Positions 24,030 through 34,964 of a DNA stretch of 64,000 bases are shown piece by piece. The notes below the pieces were generated by a model that was not told where the DNA came from, did no database searches, and worked only from the letters and a program-made list of their open reading frames with translations. Origin of the DNA: Notamacropus eugenii (Eukaryota > Chordata > Mammalia > Diprotodontia > Macropodidae); the NCBI RefSeq assembly GCF_028372415.1, contig NC_092879.1, positions 64,681,651 through 64,745,650 on the forward strand. The letters are read 5' to 3'. How positions within the stretch are numbered: the stretch's first letter is position 1; every line of letters begins with the position of its first letter. Both the position numbers and the translations under genes were made by a program.

Positions 24030-27000
24030 TAGTAATCATAACTGTGAATGTATGAATTCTCCCGTAGAACGGAGAGAGATAAAAGAATGGATTAATAAGC
24101 ATAATCCAACAATATGTTGTTAACAAGAAACACATTTGAAACAGGGGAATACACACAAGGTAAAGGCAAAAAGTTGGAGCAGAATGTATTGTGCTTCATC
24201 TGAAGTAAAAACAGCAGGGGTAGCAATCCTAATCTCAGACAAAGCAAAAGCAGAAATAGATCTAATCAAAAGAGATAAGAAGACTATATCCTGTTAAAAG
24301 GCACCACAGATAACGAAGCAACATCATTACTAAACATATATGCTCCAAGTGGTATAGCATCCAAATTCTTAGAGGAGAAGTTAAGGGAGTTACAGGAACA
24401 AATAGACAGCAAAACTATGCTAGTAGGGGACTTCAAATTCCCCCTCTCTGAATTTGATTAACCTAACCTCAAAATAAACAAGGAAGAAGCTAAGGAGGTG
24501 AATAAAACTCTGGATAAGGTAGATATGATAGATCTCTGGAGAAAATTGAATGAGGATACAACGGGATATACCCTTTTCTAAGCAGTACATGACACATATA
24601 CAAAAACTGACCATGTATTAGGGCATAAAAATCCCCACAATCCAGTGGAGAAAGGCAGAGATAGTCAATGCATCCTTCTCAGGTCATAATGCAACAAATA
24701 TTATATGTAATAAAATATCATGGAAAGATAAACCAAAAATTAATTGGAAACTAAATAATCTAATACTAAAGAATGAGTTAAACAACAAGTCATAGAAACA
24801 ATTAACAACTTCATTCAAGAGAATGACAATAATTAGACAACCTACCAAATATTATGGGATACTGCAAAAGCAGTTCTTAGGGGAAGTTTTATGTCTTTGA
24901 ATGACTACATGAATAAAATACAGAAAGAGAAGATCAATGAATTGGGCATGCAGCTGAAAAAGCTAGAAAAAGGACAAAGTTAAAATCCCCAAGGAAATAC
25001 CAAATTCGAAATACTGAAAACCAAAGGAGAGATTAATAAAATTTAAATTAACAAAACTACTGAACTAATAAATAAAACTGAGTTTATTTTATGAAAAAAA
25101 ACAATAAAATGGATAAATCTTTGTTCAATTTGATTAACAAAAAAGAAGAAAATCAAATTACCAATATCAAAAATGAGAAGGGTGGAATCACCTCCCATGA
25201 GGAGGAAATTAAAACAATAATTAGAAATTACATTGCCCAAATGTATGCCCATAAATTCGACAAACTAAATGAGATGTATGCATATCTTTAAAAACATAAA
25301 CTGCTCAGATTAACAGTAAAGAAAGTTGCATACTTAAATAATCCCATCTCAGAAAAAGAAATTGAACAAGCCATCAACGAACTCCCCAGGAAAAATCTCC
25401 AGAGCCAGATGGCTTTACAAGTGAATTCTATCAAACATTTAAGAACAGCTAATTCTAATACTAGATAGACTATTTGGTAAACTTGTGGAAAAAGAAGTCC
25501 TACGAAATTCTTTTTATGATACAATTATGGTTCTGATACCTAAACCAGGAAGAACCAAAACAGAGAAAGAAAATTATAGACCAATTTCTCTAATGAGTAT
25601 AGATGCAAAAATTTTAAATAATATATTAACAAAAAGAATCCAGCACCTTATCATGAGAATAATACATTATTATTAGGTAGGATTTATAGCAGGAATGCAG
25701 GGCTTGTTCAATATTATAAAAACTATCAGCATTGTTGATCATATAAACAACAAAACTAACAGAAACCACGATTATCTCAATAGATGCAGAAAATGTTTTT
25801 GACAAGAAACAACACCCATTCCTACTGAAAACGCTGGAGAGCATAGGAATAAATGGAACTTTCCATAAAAAAAAATAAGAAGTATCTACCTAAAATCATC
25901 AGCAAGCATTATATACAATGGGGACAAGCTAGATACATTTCCAATATGATCAGGAGTGAAACAAGGATGTACATTATCACCAACGTTATTCAATATGGTA
26001 CTAAAAATGTTAGCTTTAGGAATAAGAGAAGAAAAAGAAATTGAAGGAATTAGAATAGGCAAAGAAGAAACTAAGTTATCCCTCTTTGCGGATGATATGA
26101 TGATATACTTAGAGAATCAAGTAAAAAAACTACTTGAAATAATAAACAACTTTGGCAAATTTGCAGGTTACAAAATAAACCCACATAAATCATCTGCATT
26201 TCTATATATTACTAACAAACTCCAACAGCAAGAGATGAAAAGAGAAATCCCATTTAAAGCTACAGTAGACACTATAAAATATCTGAGAGTCCACCTGCCA
26301 AAACAAACCCAGGGACTATATGAACACAATTACAAAACATTTTTCCCACAAAAAAAGGTCAGATCTGCATAAGTGGGAAAACATCAGTTGCTTGTGGGTA
26401 GGCTGAGCTAATATAGTAAAAATGACCAATCTACCTAAATTAATTTACTTATTCAGTATCATACCAATCAAACTAACAGATAATTATTTTCTAGAACTAG
26501 AAAAAATAATATAGAAATTCATCTGGAAGAACAAAAGGTCCAGAAAATCAAGGGAACTAATGAAAAGAAATGCTAGGGAAGGTGGCCTAGCCCTACCAGA
26601 TCTCAAATTGTATTATAAAGCAGGGCTAGACCACTAGAATATGTCAGGTACTCAAGACACAGTAATCAATGAATATAGAAGTCTACCCACTGTTTGACAA
26701 AAATTGCTAGAAAAACTGGATGACAGTGTGGCAGAAACTGGACATAGACCAATGCCTGACACCGTACACAAGAATAAAGTCCAAATGCATACACCATCTA
26801 GGTATAAAGGCTGATACCATAAATAAATTACAAATAGTGCATTTGTCAGATTTATGGAAAATGGAAAAATTTTTGACCAAAGGGATAGAGAACATTATGA
26901 AGTGCAAAATGGATAATTCTGATTACGTTAAATTGAAAAGTTTTTGCACAAACAAACCCAATGCAACCAAGATTAGGAGGGAAGCAGAAGACTGGGAAAG

Positions 27001-27560
27001 AATTTTTTCAAATAGTGTCTGTGATAAAGGTCTCATTTCTAAAACATATAGAAAACTGAGTCAAATGTACAAGAATACAATTCATTCCTCAATTGATAAA
27101 TGGTCAAATGATATGAATAGGGAGTTTTCAGAGGAAGAAATTAAATCCATCTATAGTAATATAAAAAAATGCTCTAAATCACTATTGATTAGAGAGATGC
27201 AAATCAAAACAACTCTGAGGTACCACATCACACCTATCAGATTGGCTAACATGACAAAAAAAATAATAAATGTTGGAGAGGATGTGGGAAAGTTGGAACA
27301 CTCATTCATTGTTGGTGGAGCTGTGAGTTGATCCATCCATTCTGAAGAGCAATTTGGAACGATACCCAAAGGGCTACAAAAATGTACATACCCTTTGACC
27401 CAGCAATATCACTTCTAGGACTGTATCCCCAAGAGATCATAAAAATGGGAAAGGATCCCACATGTACAAAAATATTTATAGCAGCACTCTTTGTAGCTGC
27501 CAAAAACTGGAAATCAAGGGAATGCTCATCAATTGGGGAATGACTGAATAAATTATGGTA
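24030..27560 (+). pseudogene. L1 ORF2 remnant (endonuclease and reverse transcriptase)
   Basis: ORF2p supplies endonuclease and reverse transcriptase for LINE retrotransposition. The 5' part contains endonuclease-like sequence, including a readable QETH block near 24127. Reverse-transcriptase blocks follow: [14 protein letters not shown] (about 25575), KQGCTLSPTLFN (about 25960) and the catalytic FADDM (about 26085). The C-terminal domain is open over 26720-27328 (for example WERIFSN and IDKWSNDMNREF). Stops and frameshifts are spread along its length. Confidence 0.9.
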
Positions 27561-27892
27561 TATGAATGTAGGAGTACTATTGTGCCATAAGAAATGATGA
27601 AAAAGAAGACTTCAGGGAGGCCTGGAAGGACTTATATGATCTGATGTTGAGTGAAAGGAACAGAACCAGGAGAACTTTGTGCACAGCAACGACCACAGTG
27701 TGCGACAGCTTTTTTTTTTTTTTTCTGGTAGACTTGGAACTTCGTAATAACGCAAGAACTTTAAAAAAAATTCCCAATGGTTTGGGAGGCCCCTCCCTCT
27801 CAATATGATTTTTCAAAACTTACAATGCATCCCTTCCAGAGTTACTATGGAGGAAGTACTTTGTAAGTGTTAGGGAACTGAATTATTTTTTT

Positions 27893-28330
27893 TCAAAAAG
27901 CATTTATTAAACTCCTCCAGTATGCAAGGTCCTGTCCTGGAAGAACTTACATTCTATCAGGAAAATTCAATATCAGCACAGAAAAGTAAATAAAACCTAG
28001 TTCAATGAGTGACAGATGGGGAAAAATGAGAGGAATCAGCAACACTTCCTTCCATAGGAGACAGTATGCAAGCTGAACCTGGAAAAAAAAAGTTGAGGAA
28101 TCTAACACGTGGAAAAGACTGGCCATGCAGGAAACACAGGACAACAGACCAGACTGGGAAAGAGATGCTGAGTTTGGTACGAGAAAGCCCTTCATTTTTG
28201 TTAGAATATAGAATATGTGATGCAGAATCATGTGAAATGGTCTGGAAAGGAAGGCTGGAGCCAAACTGTGAAAGGCTTTAAATTAGATTTCATCTTAAAA
28301 GCAGTAGGAATCCACTGCAACTTCTAGGGC
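27893..28330 (+). mobile_element. Ancient interspersed repeat, family not assigned
   Basis: The order is 'gcatttattaaactcctcca', 'gaagaacttacattctatca', 'ggctggagccaaactgtg', 'aaaggctttaaattag' and 'gcagtaggaatccactgc'. I know this layout as an old dispersed mammalian repeat but cannot name the family. A piece of the same repeat lies at 6150-6300. Confidence 0.55.
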
Positions 28331-28344
28331 ATGGATCCATACTT

Positions 28345-28480
28345 AGGCTCACAGATTTAGGATTGGAACAGAAAGTCATATGATCCAGCCCCTTCATTTT
28401 ACAAAAGAGTACCCTGAAGTTCAGAGAAGTTAAGAGACTTGCCTGAGGCAAAGCTGTACTTGGTCCAGCTTGGCCTAATC
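28345..28480 (+). mobile_element. MON1/MIR-type CORE-SINE
   Basis: The landmarks are 'cacagatttaggattggaac', 'tgatccagccccttcatttt' and 'gaagttaagagacttgcctg'. Confidence 0.7.
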
Positions 28481-28484
28481 TGGA

Positions 28485-29190
28485 AGTCAAAGTACAAATT
28501 ACTGAGATTTTTTAAGTTGTGAAATCTAGAGGTCCACAGCTTAGTGTCTGGATTGGGAAAATATTTGAAGATAAATTGAATTACTGAAACTTCTAAGAGG
28601 TGAAATGACTGTGATGACGGACTATTGTTCTTCATGTAGGAAAAAAGGTAACATTGCAAAAGTCATTTTTCCTAATAAACCTGCAATCAAAATTAATATG
28701 CTGTAATTAGTTTTATCCAACAGAAATAATACCTTCATATGAGATCCTGGTATTTCAAAGATATTAATCACACCGCTTATTTCCGGTAAGGGAGCCTCCA
28801 AAATGCTCGAAGTGGATGGTTGATGGGATTGCTACAGCATTACTTACCAGTCAATCACCTTGTAATAGGGCAGCAGATTGGCATGACACCTCCTCTCCAA
28901 TGTATTCTGGCAATCCTGTTCCCAAATTAGAACAGGTCAAAGAGGCAGGTGAATTTGACCTTGGAAATCTTCTAAGTCCTGAGCAACAGGTGACTCATCT
29001 CTTTCCTGGCAGCTCTTTATAACCATAGGTACTAACAGAAAAACCGTACTTGGATTGGCATTCATGAGTGTGCTTTACTTTCCAAGGAGAGAATTCTGTT
29101 GCTAGAGAGCTGTTCATCTACTGGGCCTCTATTCTCAGCAAGGACCACTACATAGACTAGGCCAAGATAGTCTAGGAGCCAAGATAGTAT
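28485..29190. other. No assignable feature
   Basis: Nothing was recognised by eye. The right end grades into the tandem units that begin near 29200. Confidence 0.45.
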
Positions 29191-29199
29191 GGCAGGGAT

Positions 29200-29289
29200 A
29201 CTCTGATATGACAAATGTTTAAGGAAGTAACCATACTGACCCTCCTAGTGGTACCAGTACTTTCCATAATTCCTTTATTATGTTCTAGA

Positions 29290-29365
<76 letters not shown>

Positions 29366-30505
29366 CAAGCCCACTGGTGTATAATGTCCAAGCTCTACCT
29401 TCAAGCCCCTTTTAGGAAAAATGGGCCATGTGCAGTATTCAGGCCTAGGGTCCCCTTTCCCACTGCACTTTTTAGCCCCTAGAGCAGTGGAAGGGGAGGA
29501 ATTGGAGGCAGGAACATAAAGGCTGTGAGAGAAAAAAGATATAAAAGGGAGCCATGTCAGGGAAGTGACACTGAGTTCACCACCACCTGGGTACTTCAAC
29601 TCATTGTAGCCTATCAGGCACTCTCTTTTGCTCTGTCTTTCTTTCCCTCCTTCTCTCTCATATTTGGCCTTTTCTCTCCCAGGCATTCATCTTCATAAAC
29701 CCCTCACTATTTCTCTTCTTCCTCCCTCTCTCTTTTGTCTCTTTCTCTACCCTTTCTCTTTGCCTTTCTCTCTTCTGTCTCTCCTTCTCTCTCTCTCTCC
29801 TTGGTCTTCCTTGCTTGCTTCACTGACTCCTGTATTCCCCTCATTCCTTCCCTCCCACTCTCTCCTACAGGCACCTCATACAAGGTGACAAAGGTACCAT
29901 GAATAGTTTCCCTGAGGACAGATGACACCAGTGAAGGAATGCTTTCCATAGATGGTCAAATATTAGCAGGGACTTGCAGAAATTCAGGGAGGGCTGGGAC
30001 ACTGGGGTCTGGTGGGAGCTTAAGAAAGTCAGCCATGCTGACTGTGCTGCAGCCACCATGACTTTCCATAACTCTTTGAATGTGTTCCAGAATTTGGAGA
30101 GACAAAGACAGGGAAGTTGAGCCCACTGACTTAGTGATTATTCAGATTGTACCCTGGGCCTTGTTTCAGGAAAAATGGGCCATGTGTTGTATTGTAGTCC
30201 AGGGCCCCCTTTCCCACTCACCAGGCTGTTTCATGGATTCATCTCTCCATGGTGGTGGCTAATATGTCCAGTATGCCTGTTTTCTCATTGTCCTGAAAAA
30301 CAATTCATCAAGGTCTGCTCTTGAACTCAATGGATATCCTCAACTTTTCATTCTCTTTCCCTGTTCCTGTCTGCATTGGCATTCCTTCCCTCACCCCTCT
30401 CTACCCAAGGGCTACCTGTGTCTCCCTCTCTCATCCCCTGCCATCTCTACCCAACCACTCCACTTCACCAATCCTCTCTCTTTGTCTCCTTCTCTTTCCC
30501 CCTAT
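29200..30505 (+). repeat. Tandem array of 0.65-0.8 kb GA/CT units, left part
   Basis: Two diverged copies of one unit are visible. Shared landmarks, in order, are 'tgttctagaacc/tgttccagaatt' (29282 and 30088), a GA-rich tract, 'gcccactg', 'aggaaaaatgggccatgtg' (29414 and 30167), 'cctttcccactcac', and then a long CT-rich tract (29620-29870 and 30340-30500). The spacing between the first two copies is about 800 bases. Divergence is large, so the array is old. Confidence 0.7.
29293..29363 (+). repeat. (GA)n microsatellite
   Basis: About 35 perfect GA units inside the first GA/CT unit. Confidence 0.97.
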
Positions 30506-31728
30506 TATTATCTTCCATTTTTTCATTCTTTTGGTTTTGTTTTGTGATTTCTTGGTTTCTCATACAGTCATTAGCTTCCATCTGTTCCCATTCTAATTTT
30601 GAAAGAACTATTTTCTTCAGTGAGCTCTTGGACCCCCTTTTCCATTTGGCTAATTCTGCTTTTGATAGCATTCTTCTCCTCATTGGCTTTTTGAACCTCT
30701 TTTGCCAATTGAGTTAGCTTATTTTTCAAGGTGTTATTTTCTTCAGCATTTTTTTGGGTCTCCTTTAGCAAGGTGTTGACCTGCTTTTCATGCTTTTCTC
30801 ACATCTCTCTCATTTCTCTTCCCAGTTTTTCCTCCACCTCTCTAACTTGATTTTCAAAATCCTTTTTGAGCTCTTCCATGGCCTGAGCCCATTGAATATT
30901 TATTTTGGATGTTTCAGATACAGAAACCTTGATTTCTACGTCTTTCCCTGATGGTAAGCATTGTTCTTCCTCATCTGAAAGGATAGGAGGAGACACTTGT
31001 TCACCAAGAAAGTAACCTTTTATGGTCTCATTTTTTTTCCCCTTTTCTGGGCATTTTCTCAGCCAGTGACTTGACTTCTGAGTGTCCTGTCCACACCCAC
31101 TTTGCCTCCAGATCCACCCAGCTAGTGCTTGGAGGCTGAGATTCAAATGCTGCTTCCCAGCCTCAGGGCTTTCAGTGGGGTGCGGGGCTGCTATTCAGTG
31201 TGAGATGAAGTTCAGCTGCTCTGGTGGGGGCAGGGCCACCACACAGGCTCAGTTCCCTCAGGGGGTTTATGCGGAGACCTTCAAAAATGGATCGTGGCTC
31301 CTGCCTGCTTTGGGAGCCCTTGTCTGCTGCTGCCTCTGCTGCTGCCTCCCGAGGGGGCCCAAGTCATGGAGATACCCCACTCCCCTCTCAGCGAGCTGAA
31401 AAAACCCTCTCACTGACCCCTGGAGCCTGTCGTTGGAGGGACCTGCACGGCTGCTGGAGATTCCATCCCTGAAGCCTGCTTGGATCTGCGCCCCTTGGTG
31501 CTTCTCGGCCAAGGCAGGGCTGGGCTCTGCTCTGGTTCCGGTGCATGATGGACCTTTCAGGTCAGTTTTTCAGGTCTCTCTGGAACAGAAATCTCCTCTG
31601 CTCTGTTGTTCTGTGGCTTCTGCTGCTCCAGAATTTGTTGGGAGTTCTTCTTTACAGGTATTTTATGGGCTGTGGGTTCAGAGCTAGCATATGTGTATCT
31701 TTCTACTCTGCCATCTTGGCTCCTCCCC
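30506..31728 (-). mobile_element. HAL1/L1 head: 5' UTR and first half of ORF1 only
   Basis: On the minus strand it starts at a complete 5' head ('ggggaggagccaagatggca', 31728) and runs through the 5' UTR into ORF1. ORF1 ends inside the sequence after the A-rich stretch encoding about residue 180 (30506). ORF1 N-terminal motif NETIKGYFLGEQ and the coiled coil are readable with a frameshift near the start. A 5'-complete, 3'-truncated copy is the reverse of normal LINE truncation. No clear target duplication was found. It splits a GA/CT unit. Confidence 0.8.
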
Positions 31729-32425
31729 AAGAGTCTGACCTCTTGCTCAATTTTGGAGAAATGGGTCATTGGTATCATTCAAGCCCAGGACTCCCTTTCT
31801 CACTCACCAAAGAACTTCACTGAGATGTCACCCTGGCAGGAATCTGGCTGGTCCATCTGCCTGCTCTTGCACAGACTTGAGAAGGGAGATCACCCAGTCC
31901 TGTTGATGTTAATTAAATGAGTCCTGCAAAGTTCTTTCTTCTTTCATTCCTTTTTTCTTTTCTTCCTTTCTTCCTTCTTTCTTTCTCTCTCTTTCTTTCT
32001 TCCTTCATTCCTTCTTTTCTTCCTCCCTCCTACCATCCCTTTCTCTTTATCTCCTGCTTTCTCTATTTCCTTCTTTGTTTCCTTTTCTTTTCCCTTCTCC
32101 TTTGTCCCTCTTTCCTTGACTCTACCTCTGTCTCTTCCACCTCTACCCCTCTCTTTACCCACCTTTTCTTTACCTCCATCTCCATCCCTCTCTCCTTCTC
32201 CGTTTTCCTTGGTCACTTACACAAGTGACATTCCAGATCACAGTGGGAGTAAGTTGAATTCATCATAACACTGAGGAAAAGTTTCCTGAAGAAGGTCAGC
32301 TTTTAGGAGGTACTTGAGGCCACAGAATGTATGATGACTCTGGTCTGACCTCTGTTTATTGTGGGTAAATATCTTCATTCTCCATTTTTGGCCAGTATTT
32401 GAATGTGTGCCAGAACCTTAAGAGA

Positions 32426-32502
32426 AGAGGATAGAGACAGGGAGACAGAGAGAGGGAGAGTGACAGAGAAAAAAAGGGAGAGAGAAAGAGAAAGAGACAG
32501 AC

Positions 32503-32535
<33 letters not shown>

Positions 32536-32546
32536 CAGAGAGAGAC

Positions 32547-32590
<44 letters not shown>
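32426..32590 (+). repeat. (GA)n/(GACAGA)n low-complexity tract
   Basis: Mixed GAGA and GACAGA units, occupying the same place in its unit as the pure (GA)n at 29293. Confidence 0.95.
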
Positions 32591-32592
<2 letters not shown>

Positions 32593-33177
32593 GAAACCCA
32601 CTGACTTATATTGTCCAGACTCTATCCTCTTCCCCTTTTACGAAAATGGATCATTTTGCAGTATTCTAGCCCAGGGCCCCATTTCCCACTCACCATGGTA
32701 TTTCACTGAGATGTCTCACTGGCACTGTCAAGGTTGGCTCATCAGCCTGCTCTTTCCTTAACCTGACAAGGACATCCTATCTTTCAATCCCCCTACTCTC
32801 TCCCTTCCTTCCCTCCTCTTTACCTCTATCTCTTCTATTTCTCCCTGTTGCCTACTCTCCTTCCCTCTTCCTATCAACCAAGTGCATATACAAGTTCACA
32901 ATGTTTGTAGGGGCATACATCCTAAAACTGATGAAAAGTTTGCCATCAGAGCTTGGATTTAAGAGGGACCTGAAACCACAGAATACAGGTTTCCTCTGGC
33001 ATGGCCCATGCTTACTGATGGAAACTAACCTCACCCTCCCTTTGTCACCAGCACTTAAAGGTCTTCTAGACTCATGGGAAAGGGAGAAGTCATGCCCACT
33101 GATATGTACTGGCTAGACTCTACCCTCTTCCCATTAAAGAAAAATTTGTCCTTTTGCTGTATTATAGTCCAGGGCCA

Positions 33178-33488
33178 CGGCAGGTAGGTGGTGCAGTGGA
33201 TAGAGCACCAGTGCAGGAGTCAGGAGGACCTGAGTTCAAATCTCATCTCAGACACTTGACACTCACTAGCTGTGTGACCTTAGGGCAAGTCACTTAACCC
33301 AGTTGCCTCATCCTGGGTCATCTCCAGTCATCCTGAGGAATATCTGGTCACTGGATTCAGATGGCTCTGGAGAAGTGAGGCTGGTGACCTGCATAGCCCT
33401 CCCTCACTCAAAACGAAGTCAAATGCAAGTCATGTTATTGTTTCTCTGATGGCATGGTATTCTTTGGCAACAAAGGATGAACACACAA
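33178..33488 (+). mobile_element. tRNA/RTE-type marsupial SINE, full length, with TSD
   Basis: Head 'cagtggatagagcaccag', 'gagttcaaatctcatctcag', then 'catcctgggtcatctccagt', 'atctggtcactggattcaga', and the tail 'caacaaaggatgaacacac'. Flanking repeats 'tccagggcca' (33168-33177) and 'tccaaggcca' (33489-33498) differ at one base. It inserted into a GA/CT unit after that unit was made. Confidence 0.92.
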
Positions 33489-34412
33489 TCCAAGGCCATC
33501 AATCCACTCCACAAATATTTTATTATGTCTCACCATCATTTGCTTAGCTGAACCATCTGCCTATTCTGTCACTAACCTGACAAGGGGATTCTCCCAAAGC
33601 GGATCACATAAACTCACCATGTCCTCTTCTCCTTCTCCTTCTCCTTCTTCTTCCTCCCCTTCTCCTTCTTCTTATTCTTTTCTCTCCTCTCTCTCTTTCT
33701 CTCTCTCTCTTTTTTTCTGTACCCATCTCCTCTTATTTTCTCTGCTATATTGGCTAGAAATTCAACCAGTTCTGAAAGCTGATGAAGTTGTGAAATCCAC
33801 TCAAGGAACGTAAAGCCTGTGGGACAAAAAAAGAACAGATAGATGACTGCCATGTCAGAGAGATGGAACGCATCCTGACGCTGAGTTTCCACATGACCTG
33901 GTGACTTGAATTCACTCTATGTAGCCTGTCAGGTGATCATCACCTTTTTGCTGTCATTCTCTCTTTCCTTCTCTTTCTTCTGAGTTCTCTCTCCCAGACC
34001 ATGCTCCTCACAGCCCCCTTTCTGTTTACCCTCCTCCACCTTATCTTTCCTTCTCTTTCTACCTCTTGCTTCCCCTTCCCCCATCTCGTTGACCCGTCCC
34101 TCTCTCTCTCTTTCCCTCCCCCCAACAACAACCATTTTTCTCCAATCTCCTTCCCATCCATTATCTCTCTCTCCATTCTTTCCACGTTCCCCTTCTTTCT
34201 TCCCCACTCTTCGTCTCTCACACTTCTCTGACCCCTGTTTCTCTGCCTTTCCTTCTTTCCCCAAACCCTTTGTCTCCTCCACCCCTTTCTTCCTCTTCCT
34301 TCTCCACCAAGCCAGTCTCTCTTTAAGAGTCCTATGTCTCTCCTTTCCTTCACCACCTCCATATTCTCTTTATTCTACCACTCCTTCTCCCTCTACCCAT
34401 CAATTTCCTTTA

Positions 34413-34962
34413 GACAGACCAATAGAGAAACATGGAAAGAGATAGTGGGACACATGGACAGACTGACAAGCACACACAGACAGATGGGGACACAGAAACA
34501 GATGAGGAAATATGGACAGAGAGATGGAGAACACATGGACAGATAGGGAAACATGGACAGACAGAAGCAGGATACATAGAGAGAGGGGAGAAATATGGAC
34601 AGACACAGGGGGACACATGGACAGAAAGGAGACACATGGACATGTTGGGACACAAGGATAGACAGATGGGGACACACAGACAGATGGGGAGACATGAACA
34701 GACTGATGGGAACATGCAGACAGCTGGGGACACACTGAGATACCTGGGGACACACAGACAGAAGAGAACACACAGACATACAGATGGGGAAACATGGACA
34801 GGTGGGGACACATAAACAGACAGATGAGAGATAAACAGACAGATAGGGGACACACATACAGATACATGGGCACACACAGACACATAGGAGACACGCTGAC
34901 AGATGGGGACACAGACAAATGAGGACACACAGACATACATATGAGAACACACAGACTAGCCA
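34413..34962 (+). repeat. GACA-type minisatellite array 1
   Basis: Irregular tandem units close to 'ggggacacacagacagat', about 18-24 bases long with frequent extra 'acagacag' or 'acatggacag' pieces. T is rare on the plus strand, so all three minus-strand frames stay open (for example VCVSPSVC). This is an effect of composition, not a gene. Confidence 0.92.
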
Positions 34963-34964
34963 AG

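Larger units (their letters stand above)
21757..27785 (+). mobile_element. Near full-length, inactive L1
   Basis: The head 'ccaggagccaagatggcag' is followed by a 5' UTR of about 600 bases, ORF1 (22357-23440), a purine-rich inter-ORF spacer (about 23440-24030), ORF2 (about 24030-27560) and a short 3' region. The 3' UTR appears cut short near 27785 after 'ttcccaatggtttgggagg'. All frames are interrupted many times. Its ORF1 and 3' end differ from the HAL1 copies, so it belongs to another L1 lineage. Confidence 0.88.
31735..34410 (+). repeat. Tandem array of GA/CT units, right part
   Basis: Further unit copies: 'agaaatgggtcattggtatc' with 'actccctttctcactcacca' (31755-31815), 'gtgtgccagaacc' with a GA tract and 'cccatttcccactcaccat' (32405-32700), and 'cccactgatatgtactgg' (33095). 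The 33800-34400 stretch mirrors 29490-29890 ('gccatgtcag', 'gtagcctgtcagg', CT tract). CT-rich parts lie at 31920-32215, 32770-32870, 33615-33720 and 33950-34410. The next array begins directly after this one. Confidence 0.7.

Noticed and set aside
29628-29888. Open frames through CT-rich tracts at 29.6, 32.0, 33.6 and 34.1 kb
   Set aside because: These are low-complexity pyrimidine translations (Leu/Ser/Phe/Pro) with no conserved protein.
33178-33240. tRNA gene from the tRNA-like SINE head
   Set aside because: Only A/B-box-like promoter parts are present and the sequence continues into a SINE body; no complete cloverleaf was seen.
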